From Gemmatales bacterium (GTDB lineage: Bacteria > Planctomycetota > Planctomycetia > Gemmatales > HRBIN36): a stretch of 33,896 nt of DNA. Within the stretch, counting starts at the first letter, position 1, and every line of letters starts with the position of its first letter. Location of the stretch: NCBI GenBank assembly GCA_025056555.1, contig JANWVZ010000022.1, positions 1-33,896 of the forward strand. The letters run 5' to 3'. Below, in pieces: positions 8,404 through 17,006 of this stretch. The notes beneath the pieces were generated by a model, which had not been told where the DNA came from, made no database searches, and worked only from the letters and a program-made list of their open reading frames with translations. The position numbers and the translations under genes were made by a program.

Positions 8404-8633
8404 AAGCTGTTTCCTCTCCGCGCGGGCAACAAAAAAAATACATCCGTTCTATTATTCGGGCGAAGAGTGCAAAAGGCCTGATCCAGTCGCAACGATTCAA
8501 AAAACAAAAAGCACCTGCAAAACACAGATGCCTATGAAATGGATGAACAGCCCGATCTGGCTACTCAAGCCAATATAAAGTATCTTCCGTTCGCTGGCGC
8601 GAGCGCTCAGCAGGCCGCCGGCTTCCTATGGAA

Positions 8634-9386
8634 TCACTCGCGGGCCTTGAGTAAGGCGATCAGGATATAGTAGAAGAGAGTAACGACCGAAGCGAACAGC
8701 CCCAGAGCAGCAGCGACGTGTTGCTCAGTACGGTAATGATGAAGGATGTTCGAGGTTTGGTAAATGATGGCGGCACTGGCTAATCCAACCATAGCCAGGG
8801 CGAACCATAGGCCCAAGTTGAAGCCAAACAAAATGGCAGCCACAATCAACCCAAAGGCGAGCCAACCTGCAACCCAGACGATCGGGCCCAGGAATGAGAA
8901 GTCTTTCCTTGTCGTGAACACGCAAGCCGTCAGGCCGCCAAACACTGCCAAGGAGAGAATGCCCGCTTGTCCTATCAGTTGTGGTTGATCCACAATGTGC
9001 GTAACCACGAAGAGCAGCGGAAGGACGATGACCGCTTCGGCTACGGTGTAAACCGCCAGGCCGAGGTATTGCAGGCCCGGCGATGCGTCAGAAAGGGCCC
9101 AGCGCTCTGCCAGCCAACCTACCAGAAGGAACAAACCCAGCACGATAAGCCAGCTATATTTCCCCGCGCCGACAAGCATCAAAGCCACAAGCTGTACCGA
9201 AAAATCCGCCAGCGGTACCAGCAGGAACCATTCAATAGCGATGAACGCCAACAATGCCCCGGCGAGATGAGCGTAGGTGCGTCGAATGAAAGCCGCTCGT
9301 TCTGCCGGCAGGGCATATGCCGCGGGCAGAGCACTTGTGTGCTGGCCCTCATAACCCTCATAGGGCGTGGTGTAATAGTGGGACAT
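8634..9386 (-). CDS. Bax inhibitor-1/YccA family membrane protein
   Basis: Polytopic inner-membrane protein of 250 aa from the TMBIM (BI-1) family; bacterial members include pH-sensitive calcium-leak channels (YetJ). After about 30 polar residues (Tyr-, Glu- and Ala-rich) come seven hydrophobic segments. The family signature lies near the C-terminus, where IIYQTSNILHHY precedes the last helix with ASVVTLFYYILIALL. The start follows AAGGAGTC. It lies 63 nt downstream of the lipoprotein metallopeptidase on the same strand, so the two may share a transcript. The specific ion or role here cannot be told from sequence. Confidence 0.88.
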   Translation of the reverse strand: MSHYYTTPYEGYEGQHTSALPAAYALPAERAAFIRRTYAHLAGALLAFIAIEWFLLVPLADFSVQLVALMLVGAGKYSWLIVLGLFLLVGWLAERWALSDASPGLQYLGLAVYTVAEAVIVLPLLFVVTHIVDQPQLIGQAGILSLAVFGGLTACVFTTRKDFSFLGPIVWVAGWLAFGLIVAAILFGFNLGLWFALAMVGLASAAIIYQTSNILHHYRTEQHVAAALGLFASVVTLFYYILIALLKARE

Positions 9387-9449
9387 GGCTGACTCCTTCT
9401 GTGTAGGGTAGTCCCGAAAACCCAGGCTATGCGATGATTCCTAAAGTCC

Positions 9450-10400
9450 CTACTTGATTGTAACCCGACTTACTCCAGTTTCAAGCGACATTTCGGGAAG
9501 TGCGGCCGTCAAATGACAGGATTGCCGCTGTAAGAATGCGAGGTGCTCCAGCAGGGCTTTTTCGGGGTCAGGAAGGGTTTGGCGTAGCCGTTCGGTCAGA
9601 GATGGAAGCGTTGACGTGCCTGATGCGTCAGCAACAGCATGCGACCTGGTATGCTCGCGAAGTTCGCGCAAGTATTGCAACAACAGGCCACGAAGCTCGT
9701 CGGTGCTGCGTAACAGGAAGTGGGTCCAAGCCCAGGCCTCACGGTAATCCCCAGGGGTCATGTCGCGCAACTGGGTTAGTTTCTCAAGACGTTCCAGACT
9801 GGGTGACCAAGGAGAGGCTGACTCGGAGCGCAGTGCTGCCAAGTGGCGATAGTGTACCCCGTCGTGTTCAGGGGGCACCTCGAAAAACTCAGCCAGTCCC
9901 TCATCCAGCCACAAGGGTATGTTGGGACAAGCGCTGTGTAGTTCGGCGTGCGTCAATTCATGACGCAGGTCTTTCAAAATCTGCTCCCCCCAGAAGGCGA
10001 ATACCAGTAGTTCTTCCTCGCCCTTCAGGCCGGGTCGGGCCACAAAGAGGGCGCGCCGTGGAGGCAAATGGCCAAAATGAGCGCGCAGGTAACGTTCATA
10101 GCTGCCGCGATCTTCGAACAGATAAACCTGCACCAGACAATCCGCCGCGGGGCACTGCAGCTCCCGAGCAACGCGTTCGGGCAACTCAGCGATTTCCCGA
10201 AGCACCGGATGATCGGGTTTCAATCGCAGGTCTGTGTGGAATACATACCGACGGCCCACGCGTATTTCAGTGTGGCCAGGGGGCAAAGGGCCGTTGAACA
10301 CCAGCGGAGGTGCCAGCTGAGCGCAACCGCTCAACAACCCCGCGCACCAGCCCAGTAGTGCCGCGGCAGCGATGTACCTGGGCCGCAGCCTTCTGTCCAT
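9450..10400 (-). CDS. Lipoprotein zinc metallopeptidase (gluzincin-like)
   Basis: A 316-aa exported protein. The N-terminus has basic residues, a hydrophobic stretch and a lipobox LLSGC with C26 as the lipidated Cys. The catalytic zinc motif is HELTH (147-151), followed 16-20 residues later by DEGLAEFFE, which supplies the third ligand (about E167 or E171) as in gluzincins. The remainder is helical, without recognised domains. It probably acts on protein at the cell envelope; the substrate is unknown. It starts 22 nt after the 91-aa protein gene and precedes the BI-1 gene, suggesting one operon driven from 10745-10773. No strong ribosome-binding site is visible. Confidence 0.72.
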   Translation of the reverse strand: MDRRLRPRYIAAAALLGWCAGLLSGCAQLAPPLVFNGPLPPGHTEIRVGRRYVFHTDLRLKPDHPVLREIAELPERVARELQCPAADCLVQVYLFEDRGSYERYLRAHFGHLPPRRALFVARPGLKGEEELLVFAFWGEQILKDLRHELTHAELHSACPNIPLWLDEGLAEFFEVPPEHDGVHYRHLAALRSESASPWSPSLERLEKLTQLRDMTPGDYREAWAWTHFLLRSTDELRGLLLQYLRELREHTRSHAVADASGTSTLPSLTERLRQTLPDPEKALLEHLAFLQRQSCHLTAALPEMSLETGVSRVTIK

Positions 10401-10422
10401 TGTGCGAGGAACTTCTGGCCAA

Positions 10423-10698
10423 TCAGCCGGCTACTCTTGCCAGCTTGGGAGCGGGGATACTTAAGGTGGATTGGGTGATCCAGCGGCCAGCGTCAGGTGT
10501 ACCGTGCCAACGCTGCATCTGGATCGTCTGCACACGGAGCCGATCTTCTTCATCAAGTAATTCCAGGAAAGCCGACTGATAACCTGCCCGCACCTGGGCC
10601 GATGATCTTCCTAGGTACAGCAACATTTCCGAACCATTGTTGAAAACCACCAAGGCCCGCCACAATTGCGGTTTCGTTTCATGCAGACCCTGCGACAT
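10423..10698 (-). CDS. Uncharacterised 91-aa protein
   Basis: No family recognised. The product is soluble, with alternating strands and a helix (GYQSAFLELLDEEDRL), and no Cys, signal peptide or membrane segment. Two starts are plausible. The ATG at 10698 (used here) has GGAGG 8 nt upstream. The ATG at 10713 has AAAGGAGG 12 nt upstream and would add five residues. An ATG at 10773 is excluded because it lies inside the consensus -35 at 10768-10773, upstream of the expected transcription start. It is the first gene of a probable operon with the lipoprotein metallopeptidase and BI-1 genes. Confidence 0.65.
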   Translation of the reverse strand: MSQGLHETKPQLWRALVVFNNGSEMLLYLGRSSAQVRAGYQSAFLELLDEEDRLRVQTIQMQRWHGTPDAGRWITQSTLSIPAPKLARVAG

Positions 10699-10744
10699 GG
10701 CTTGTCCCTCCATGTAAAGTTTGTGCCTCCTTTCGCCGGTGCAA

Positions 10745-10773
10745 ATTTTAGCGACCCGCCTTGGAGTTGTCAA
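10745..10773 (-). promoter_or_regulatory. Consensus sigma-70-type promoter
   Basis: Read on the minus strand, a perfect TTGACA (10768-10773) and TAAAAT (10745-10750) are separated by exactly 17 bp. Transcription should start near 10738, just before AAAGGAGG (10726-10733). It should drive the 91-aa protein and probably the two genes after it. Confidence 0.8.
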
Positions 10774-11082
10774 ATGAATTTTCTGACGCTAGCAACCCGC
10801 CTACAGTGAGCCTAACGGCCTGAACCTGGGGCTTTATTGGCGCCAGGGCGCCATATAATCGGCGGCGCTGCCGCTTGGTTTACATCAACCTGTCTTACTC
10901 ATGCGCAGGGTGCGCCCGTCCACCATAGTATATGTCGCAGGGAAACGGTCGAATGAAAAGTTGCCAGTCCCATTTTCGCAACGTGTGTAGAGATGTTCTT
11001 TATTGGCGTTGCAGGCAAACAGTTGGGCGAAAAGTTCTCGGCTCTCCCAGTGAGCAACGCTCCCTCTGTTGCAGGCAACTAA
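10774..11082. other. Intergenic region with a palindrome beside a TATAAT
   Basis: No gene is supported in this 309-bp stretch. It holds a perfect palindromic pair TGGCGCC (10838-10844) and GGCGCCA (10847-10853), directly followed by TATAAT (10854-10859) on the plus strand with no good -35. An 11-bp direct repeat GTTGCAGGCAA occurs at 11008 and 11068. A plus-strand frame from 10932 runs antisense into the next gene and looks spurious. Confidence 0.35.
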
Positions 11083-12057
11083 TTACTCATAAATCGGTTG
11101 CCAAGCCGTTCCGCGGTGGACAGCAGCGATTTGTTGGGGATAAAGCATTTCCGCCAGCAAGTACGCCGATTCGACCAGGCGCGGTCCCGGGCGGTTGAAA
11201 TACTGGTTGCCATCCGCGACAAACACCCGGCGGCAGCGGACGGCACGTAAGTGCCACCAGCCGCGCAGACGTTCCAGACATTCAATCTCCCTGCGGGTGC
11301 GCTCCACGTCCCAACCGCAACAGGCTATGACAATCACGTCGGGATCTGCGCTCAAGACCGCTTGCCACGGCAAATAGTGCGAAGGCTGCCCTGCCGTATC
11401 AAGAACGCTTACTCCTCCCGCGTAGTACACCAACTCCGGCATCCAGTTCCCTGCGTTCATCACGGGATCGAGCCATTCCAGACATAAGACTGTGGGCGGT
11501 GTACAGGCTAGGACAAGGCGCTCTCGCAATTGCTCCAGGCGCTGCTGGGATCGGGCTACGAGATGTTCGGCACGCTCTGTAACACCCAAGGCCTGACCGA
11601 TGGCAAGCATGCCATGCCAAACGTCCGCCAAGCAATGGGGTTTTAGCGCGAGGATCGCGGGTCGGTCGGGGGCTTGGTCGGCGTCGGGTTGGTGCCCAGC
11701 AGCGGTGGCAGACACATGGAGTTGCCACGACGACACTGCCCGTTCGACGTCGGCCAGACTCACGGCGCAAACTTCGCAGTGATCCTGGGTCAGGATCACG
11801 GTCGGTGCAAGTTGGCGTAACAGGACTTCATCAATCCAATACACCGGTTGGCCGCTTTGCCATAACGTGCGAACTTCTTCGTCAATTTCCCGACTGGAGG
11901 CATGGACGCGGATACGCGGACGAGTCAGTATGGGCAAGGCGGACACTTCAGGCGGATAATCGCACTCATGAGAACGTCCCACGAGAAACTGCCCCATGCC
12001 CAGGGCGTAAACTGTCTCGGTAGCGCTAGCCAGGAGCGAAACTATGCGTGGCGGCAT
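11083..12057 (-). CDS. BtuF-like cobalamin-binding protein without signal peptide
   Basis: A 324-aa protein of the type III periplasmic-binding fold (helical backbone, COG0614/BtuF-like). It opens directly with RIVSLLASATETVYALG, the first beta-alpha unit of the family, so no export signal is visible. The family segment DYPPEV, the PTVILTQDHCEVCAVS stretch and the second-lobe DPDVIVIACCGWD fit BtuF-like proteins. Its substrate could be a corrinoid or a siderophore-like compound. Without a signal peptide it would stay in the cytoplasm. It starts 6 nt after the S41 protease stop, so the two are an operon. No permease, ATPase or B12 riboswitch is nearby. Confidence 0.75.
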   Translation of the reverse strand: MPPRIVSLLASATETVYALGMGQFLVGRSHECDYPPEVSALPILTRPRIRVHASSREIDEEVRTLWQSGQPVYWIDEVLLRQLAPTVILTQDHCEVCAVSLADVERAVSSWQLHVSATAAGHQPDADQAPDRPAILALKPHCLADVWHGMLAIGQALGVTERAEHLVARSQQRLEQLRERLVLACTPPTVLCLEWLDPVMNAGNWMPELVYYAGGVSVLDTAGQPSHYLPWQAVLSADPDVIVIACCGWDVERTRREIECLERLRGWWHLRAVRCRRVFVADGNQYFNRPGPRLVESAYLLAEMLYPQQIAAVHRGTAWQPIYE

Positions 12058-12063
12058 GATGGG

Positions 12064-13722
12064 TCATGGTTGTTCACAGCAGAGTTGAATCGCCTTACGC
12101 AAGGCAGCCTGCCAGGCGACACTTTCCACGCTGGTTTCCATATTGCTCATGGGCATCATGTCCAAGTCCATCATAGATTCATGAGCCAGGGGCGTGAGCG
12201 GTTTGACCAACACATCGGGCTGAATGCCCTGGGGCGAAATCGAAGTGCCGGCGGGGGTCAACCACCGGGCTACTGTCAAGCACGCAGCTCCAGCCTGGCC
12301 CTCGGCCAAGGGAACAAGATGCTGGAGCACTCCTTTGCCGCGTGTTGGTCGGCCGACTACCGCAGCCGTGATGCGGCCTGTGTGGGCATGAGCCTGAATT
12401 GCTCCGACAGCCATTTCCGCAGCACTGGCAGTATTTTCGTCCGCCAGGACAATCACCGGCAGATGCCAATCATCTTCACGTCGGGCTGAATACTCCGCAT
12501 TCAGCTCCGGCAAGCGTCCATGGGTTCTGACCAGCACCCCTTCGGGGATGAAACGGTCCGCCAATTCCAAGGCGGCACGAACCGATCCGCCGGGATTGCC
12601 CCGCAGATCCAGAATCAACACCCGCAAGCCACGTTGCTTGAGTTCCTGCAAAACGCGATCCAACTCCAGAACGGTATGACGCTGAAATTGGGCTACACGA
12701 ACGTAGCCAATGCCCATCATACTGTCCAACAGGGTCGCTTCAGTAACGGTAGCTAATGTGACATGCTTGCGGGTTAACGACACGGTCTTCTGCGTTCCTT
12801 CCGGATACACTATCTCCAGTTCGACGCTGCTATCTGGTTGACCCAGGAGGCGGAGCATAATTTCTTCAGTACTGAGGGAGCGAGTCAGCTCGCCGTTTAT
12901 ACGAATCAATCGGCTTCCCGGAACAACCCCCAGTCGCTGCGCTTCGCTTTCGGGAACTACCGCAGTGATCAGAGCACCAGACTCACCAGCCGATACACTC
13001 AATCCCACTCCTGCCCATTTGTCTTCACTCAGCATTTTTTCCAGTACCAAACCCGTCGGGGTGACATAAGCGCCGTAAGCATCCACGGATTCACAGCTAG
13101 CGGCCAGAAATTCCCAGACCACTGCTGTCGGACGAATCGGTGCGTAAAGCGCCGCCCGTTGTGCCAACAACCGCAAGTGCGAGGACAATTCGCCTGGATC
13201 CAAAGGCGGATGCCGGCTCTCCATATCGAGCATGGAGCGCAGTTTATCAAGCTGAGCCGCCGTGGGATTCGCCGTGAATGCCAATTCCGAGTAGGCCCAG
13301 TTGGCTAAGGCCCACATTAGCTGCTCGCAACCGCGTCGCCAAAGGTGGTCGGCAGCTACGTTGTCCACGAAGACCTGCTCCACTAATCGGACAAACTCCT
13401 CGTAAGCGGCCAGGGCCTGCGTCAGCTTCCAGTTCCTCACCAGTTGGCGAACCGTGGGGTCGCGATAACGTTGGCGAATCCGCTCCTGAAGCAGGCAGCG
13501 GCGCAAGGCTTCCTGCCAGACCGATTGCTCAGGTTCAATGGCCAACAACTCCACATAAAGCTGTGCTGCCTCCAGCCAGCGTTGCTGGTTCTCCAATTCT
13601 TGTGCCGAGGCGGCCAACGATGACGGCAGGGCAGGTTTAGTCTGGCTCCAACTTCCGTAGGGCGCCGCCAAACTGCCGAGCACGATCATGACCACGGCCA
13701 TGCCGCTCGTCCGAGTCTGCAT
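12064..13722 (-). CDS. S41 family C-terminal processing protease
   Basis: Exported serine protease of 552 aa. It has a signal-like N-terminus (MAVVMIVLGSLAAPYG), a helical region with a TPR-like part (about 35-200), a PDZ domain (about 235-315) and the S41 catalytic domain (about 325-500). By alignment with E. coli Tsp, the nucleophile is S433 in TASAAEM and the general base is K463 in GRPTRGKG. The oxyanion-region LRGNPGG (373-379) is intact. Family members cleave proteins from their C-termini in the periplasm. The start follows GAGGAAG. It heads a two-gene operon with the BtuF-like gene; the physiological substrate is unknown. Confidence 0.88.
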   Translation of the reverse strand: MQTRTSGMAVVMIVLGSLAAPYGSWSQTKPALPSSLAASAQELENQQRWLEAAQLYVELLAIEPEQSVWQEALRRCLLQERIRQRYRDPTVRQLVRNWKLTQALAAYEEFVRLVEQVFVDNVAADHLWRRGCEQLMWALANWAYSELAFTANPTAAQLDKLRSMLDMESRHPPLDPGELSSHLRLLAQRAALYAPIRPTAVVWEFLAASCESVDAYGAYVTPTGLVLEKMLSEDKWAGVGLSVSAGESGALITAVVPESEAQRLGVVPGSRLIRINGELTRSLSTEEIMLRLLGQPDSSVELEIVYPEGTQKTVSLTRKHVTLATVTEATLLDSMMGIGYVRVAQFQRHTVLELDRVLQELKQRGLRVLILDLRGNPGGSVRAALELADRFIPEGVLVRTHGRLPELNAEYSARREDDWHLPVIVLADENTASAAEMAVGAIQAHAHTGRITAAVVGRPTRGKGVLQHLVPLAEGQAGAACLTVARWLTPAGTSISPQGIQPDVLVKPLTPLAHESMMDLDMMPMSNMETSVESVAWQAALRKAIQLCCEQP

Positions 13723-13930
13723 ATCTATCTTCCTCGCTCGCGTTTCGCCAACGGATTTCAGGTTTCAGGCGGGGGGAGCGTCTCGTCCCTAATTCTGATA
13801 TTATGGCGTCGCCAGCTCTCTCAGGTTGTGACGAATTCCTAAGCCCGCCCGATGGGGCTGAATATTAATTAGAGCGAAAGCGGCCCACCGTGTCAAAGGT
13901 AAAATTTCCCGGTCAGCAGCGGGCCCGACT
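13723..13930. other. Intergenic region upstream of the S41 gene
   Basis: Together with repeat A this forms a 312-bp gap. No gene was recognised. The S41 promoter should lie here on the minus strand; a CATAAT-like -10 near 13803 has no convincing -35. An AT-rich patch (AATATTAATTAG) sits near 13861-13872. Confidence 0.3.
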
Positions 13931-13968
13931 GTGCGGGACTATGTGCCTGTCAAGATCGTCAATGGCAC
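13931..13968. repeat. Direct repeat A, copy 1 (38 bp)
   Basis: Matches 14007-14044 at 37 of 38 positions; the one difference is c at 13947 against t at 14023. It begins GTGCGGGACTATGTGC and ends GTCAATGGCAC. A 38-bp gap separates the copies, and the gap matches neither outer flank, so this is not a simple 76-bp tandem duplication. Confidence 0.9.
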
Positions 13969-14006
13969 CCAAGAAGTCAAAGTTTACCATTCTGTTTCCT
14001 TTCCCC

Positions 14007-14044
14007 GTGCGGGACTATGTGCTTGTCAAGATCGTCAATGGCAC
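14007..14044. repeat. Direct repeat A, copy 2 (38 bp), overlapping a stop codon
   Basis: The second copy starts 76 bp after the first. Its last 10 bp are the final codons and stop of the minus-strand NagB-like gene (TGC CAT TGA); the other 28 bp lie in that gene's 3' flank. Confidence 0.9.
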
Positions 14045-14985
14045 TCTGGGATTAATGGACCCGCTAATTCCTGCAGGAAGAAGAGTTTACCAGGAAGTGT
14101 AGGCATGTAGGAACTGGGAATCCACGGAGTGGGTTCGTGATGCAGGGTCATCCATAGAGACATGCCCTGCCACATCATTCCGCGTCCAAAGGCGCCATCG
14201 GCGCCACCAATGATCCAATCCGCTGCCAGAAACAGGGCTGGGCCGATAGTATTGGCATAAGCAGGTACCAAGGTGGTTCGGCTCTTGAAGCTATGCAGTG
14301 CATTCTGCTCGATGGTTAGCGGATGAAGCTTGGCCCCGAGGCGATGCGTCTGGGCTTTCCACTCGGCTTCGCTGGTAAACTCGGCCGCAAATTGTGGCTC
14401 CCAGAAAGCAATGTGGCACACTCGCCCGATGCCGAAGATCGTTACCAGCTGCGCCCCCTGCCGTCGCAGCTCTGCGATCTGCTGAGCGTAACTGGGCAGT
14501 TCGCTCTTGGTTGCGAAATGACGCTGTTTCGGGGGCACCGTCAGCGAACCCAGCGGACCGTAAAAAGCCTGTTCCATGGCGTGCTGAAACGCACCTGGAC
14601 TAGTCGGCGGCAACGTATTACCCTGGGCGTCCGACCATTCGTCCATATTGAATCCATGTACATGCCCGCAACTCGTCCCCCATTCCTGCAAGAAATAGAC
14701 CGCCCAGCGATACATGCCCATCGGACCAACTGGCAGAATGAGAATCAATGGCCGTCCGTCGCGATGCGTCCGATATATCGTGCTGGCGATTTCGTGTCCC
14801 ATCTTGACATCAAAATCGGCGAAATCGTTACAGGGAATCGGCCGAAATTGCGGATGCCACCATTTTTCCCGTTCCCCAATCCGTTCAGGCGGTCGTGCCG
14901 CCAGGGCATCTATCTTGGCCAGATCCCAACCCGCCGGAAAAAAGCCTTCCAGCAGGGAACCGCGAATCGTGTCCACCAGTGTCAT
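14035..14985 (-). CDS. NagB-like glucosamine-6-phosphate deaminase family protein
   Basis: A 316-aa protein of the NagB/isomerase fold, longer than E. coli NagB (266 aa) because of N-terminal and C-terminal extensions. The motif NMDEW (113-117) supplies D115, equivalent to the catalytic base D72. [13 protein letters not shown] (185-197) aligns with GVGNDGHIAFNEP of NagB: H191 and E196 match H143 and E148, but the position of D141 is V189. NagB converts glucosamine-6-phosphate to fructose-6-phosphate and ammonia. With one active-site acid lost, this protein may have changed activity or substrate. The start has AGGAGGA upstream. Its 3' end lies in repeat A. Confidence 0.78.
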   Translation of the reverse strand: MTLVDTIRGSLLEGFFPAGWDLAKIDALAARPPERIGEREKWWHPQFRPIPCNDFADFDVKMGHEIASTIYRTHRDGRPLILILPVGPMGMYRWAVYFLQEWGTSCGHVHGFNMDEWSDAQGNTLPPTSPGAFQHAMEQAFYGPLGSLTVPPKQRHFATKSELPSYAQQIAELRRQGAQLVTIFGIGRVCHIAFWEPQFAAEFTSEAEWKAQTHRLGAKLHPLTIEQNALHSFKSRTTLVPAYANTIGPALFLAADWIIGGADGAFGRGMMWQGMSLWMTLHHEPTPWIPSSYMPTLPGKLFFLQELAGPLIPECH

Positions 14986-15235
14986 GGCTTATCCTCCTGC
15001 TGTTGCGACCCGGACGGTTTCAGTCCCATTCCCAATCTCACCAAATCAGGCAGTCGCCCGGTTCTCCAGGGAGTCGCTTAAGACTTTCGCTGCCTGGCAG
15101 GTCTTCGCAGTTCTTGCCGTTGCCTCTAAAATGATGCTTCCCCGAACGAAATTGCCCGCTCTTAGCCACTAATGTATTGCCGACGACTTTCTAGTCATTG
15201 GCACCTTCGGCTATTGTCTGAAAGGAGGAATGGGA
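14986..15235. other. Divergent intergenic region
   Basis: This 250-bp stretch lies between the minus-strand NagB-like gene and the plus-strand DUF6263 gene and must hold both promoters. Good ribosome-binding sites flank it (AGGAGGA for the first gene, AAAGGAGG for the second). No consensus promoter or operator stood out. Confidence 0.3.
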
Positions 15236-16237
15236 ATGCAACGGTACCTTCTATCGGCCTGGATCGGCTTACTAGTGCTCACGTTCGCCCTTTGGGCCCA
15301 GGAGAAAAAACCCGACAAATCCGAGCAGAAACCTGCCGAAAAGGGGCCTGCCGACCTGAAACTGGCCTTTAAACCCAACGACAAGTACTTCCAGAAACTC
15401 AGCAGTTCGACAACCCAGACGCTGAAAATCCAGAATCAGGACGTGAAACAGAACCAGGAGCAGGAATTCGTCTTCAGCTGGACGGTGAAGTCTGTAGCCG
15501 CGGATAAGGTGGAAATCGAACAGCGGATCGAAGCGGTGCGTATGGTAATCACCATCGGCAGCAACCGTATTGAATACGATTCCCGCCGAAAGGATCAGCC
15601 GGAGAACCCCGTAGCCAGCTTCTTCAAACCGCTTATTGGCGCCACCTTCACCCTGACCGTGGATCCGAAGACTCATCGCGTGCTTTCTGTGCAAGGTCGG
15701 GATGATTTCGTCAAGCGCCTGCGCGATGCCAATCCCAACATGGCTCAGTTACTGGGTCAGATTCTTTCTGAAGACCAGATGAAACAGATGGCCGAACCCG
15801 CCTTTGCATTCCTGCCACCTACTCCGGTAGCGGTTGGTGGCTCATGGGAGCGCGAAGCGCGTCTGACTTTGGGACCGCTGGGTTCTTACGACGCTAAGTA
15901 TTCTTACACCTACCTCGGCAAGGAAAAGAAAGATAGCGCTGAACTCGACAAGATCGAGGTCAAAGGGTCTATCAAATATAAGCCTCCAGAGTCAGCCCAG
16001 GCAGGTGGCTTGCCCTTCAAGATCGAGGGCGGTAACCTCGAAGCGAAAGAAATCACTGGCACCATCTATTTCGACAGCCAGAAAGGACGCCAGGCCAGTT
16101 CCGACATGACGGTTCGGCTGAGTGGCAAACTAACCATCAGCGTCGGCGATCAGAAGGCCGAAGTCGAACTCGAACAAACCCAGACAACCAAAGTCGAGAC
16201 TTCGGACACTTTGCCCGATGACAGCAAGAAGCCGTAG
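15236..16237 (+). CDS. DUF6263-type exported protein
   Basis: A 333-aa predicted exported protein. The N-terminal signal peptide (LLSAWIGLLVLTFALWAQ) is followed by a Lys/Glu-rich linker and a beta-rich domain. The body (LKLAFKPNDKYFQKLSS onwards, with TQTLKIQNQDVKQ and a late KAEVELEQTQTTKVE) fits the DUF6263 family, known mainly from planctomycetes, with no assigned function. The ATG at 15236 is preferred over the one at 15230, because AAAGGAGG (15220-15227) is then spaced about 7 nt instead of 2. The gene stands alone and is followed by a terminator-like hairpin at 16297. Confidence 0.75.
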   Translation: MQRYLLSAWIGLLVLTFALWAQEKKPDKSEQKPAEKGPADLKLAFKPNDKYFQKLSSSTTQTLKIQNQDVKQNQEQEFVFSWTVKSVAADKVEIEQRIEAVRMVITIGSNRIEYDSRRKDQPENPVASFFKPLIGATFTLTVDPKTHRVLSVQGRDDFVKRLRDANPNMAQLLGQILSEDQMKQMAEPAFAFLPPTPVAVGGSWEREARLTLGPLGSYDAKYSYTYLGKEKKDSAELDKIEVKGSIKYKPPESAQAGGLPFKIEGGNLEAKEITGTIYFDSQKGRQASSDMTVRLSGKLTISVGDQKAEVELEQTQTTKVETSDTLPDDSKKP

Positions 16238-16296
16238 TGTATCTCGTAGGCCGGACGCTTGGGCCTAGGACCTCGGCAGGCGACGTCGGCTCTGTG

Positions 16297-16327
16297 CTCG
16301 GTTGCTTGCCGAGTTTATTTTTTCTTT
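16297..16327 (+). terminator. Probable terminator of the DUF6263 gene
   Basis: CTCGG (16297-16301) and CCGAG (16309-16313) pair around a 7-nt loop, followed by the T-rich run TTTATTTTTTCTTT. Immediately after, CGCCGGCG occurs twice (16336-16343 and 16353-16360) and can form a second strong hairpin. Confidence 0.6.
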
Positions 16328-16360
16328 GGGCGATTCGCCGGCGTTACGGTATCGCCGGCG

Positions 16361-17006
16361 GACAGTCCGCCATCTTCTGAATACATCCGAGCCGAAGTCT
16401 CGGTAGCCCGAATCTGCCGGGACTGACGTCCTTCGACGAAGTGGCCGGGCGGGCGCAACGCGGCTGGTCACCCCCTGCTACCTGTCCGTGTTCGCTGATT
16501 AAGGCTCGGCCAGCTTCCGAATAACTTGGCGATCCGCAGTGTAATAACGCTCATCATGTTGACAACCATGAGGTTACCACAGTCTCCAGGTGGCATCCGT
16601 CTGCGTGAAAGCACTGTGGGCAACCGTGGTGCTGAAGCTAAGATTCAATAACGCGGTTGGAGTCGTGCCCTTGTTCCGTGAAACTTTTTCGGAGACTTCG
16701 TAAACCGTTTCGGAGGATACGTTGTTGCAAGTGGGCCGGTCGTCAGAGTAGGAGAGGCTGAACGTAGTCAACCGTTTTTACAGGAGCGCGGTTTGTAAGC
16801 CTGTAAATCGGTAAGTTATGACATACTTGCCGACCTCGTAGCCAGCCGCTTTACCAGGAGTATGGTCTGCAATTGACACCGCGGGAACGCGGATTTGCAC
16901 GATTGATAAATCGGGCGGTAAACGTTCTTCAGGAACCCGTTTTCTAAGCGACCCGAATGTCCCGAAATGGAAAATGTTTCGGACAACACTTCGGAAGGCG
17001 ATCACC
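16361..17006. other. Long non-coding gap, possibly a decayed gene on the minus strand
   Basis: There is no intact gene in about 650 bp. On the minus strand, one frame is open from within the end of birA to 16574 except for a single TAA (16778-16780). Conceptual pieces such as PEERLPPDLSIVQIRVPAV and YEVGKYVITYRFTG, then SYSDDRPTCNNVSSE after the stop, look protein-like but match no family recognised. It may be a degraded gene or chance. Confidence 0.25.

Noticed and set aside
10932-11198. 88-codon plus-strand frame
   Set aside because: Its second half is antisense to the BtuF-like gene and no family or start signal supports it.
13931-14044. CRISPR array (repeat about 38 bp, spacer 38 bp); the same idea for 21936-22049
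   Set aside because: Only two copies at each place, the two repeats are unrelated, each overlaps a protein-coding 3' end, and no cas gene is in the window.
14323-15081. 252-codon plus-strand frame opposite the NagB-like gene
   Set aside because: Antisense to a gene with clear family motifs; no start signal or domain.
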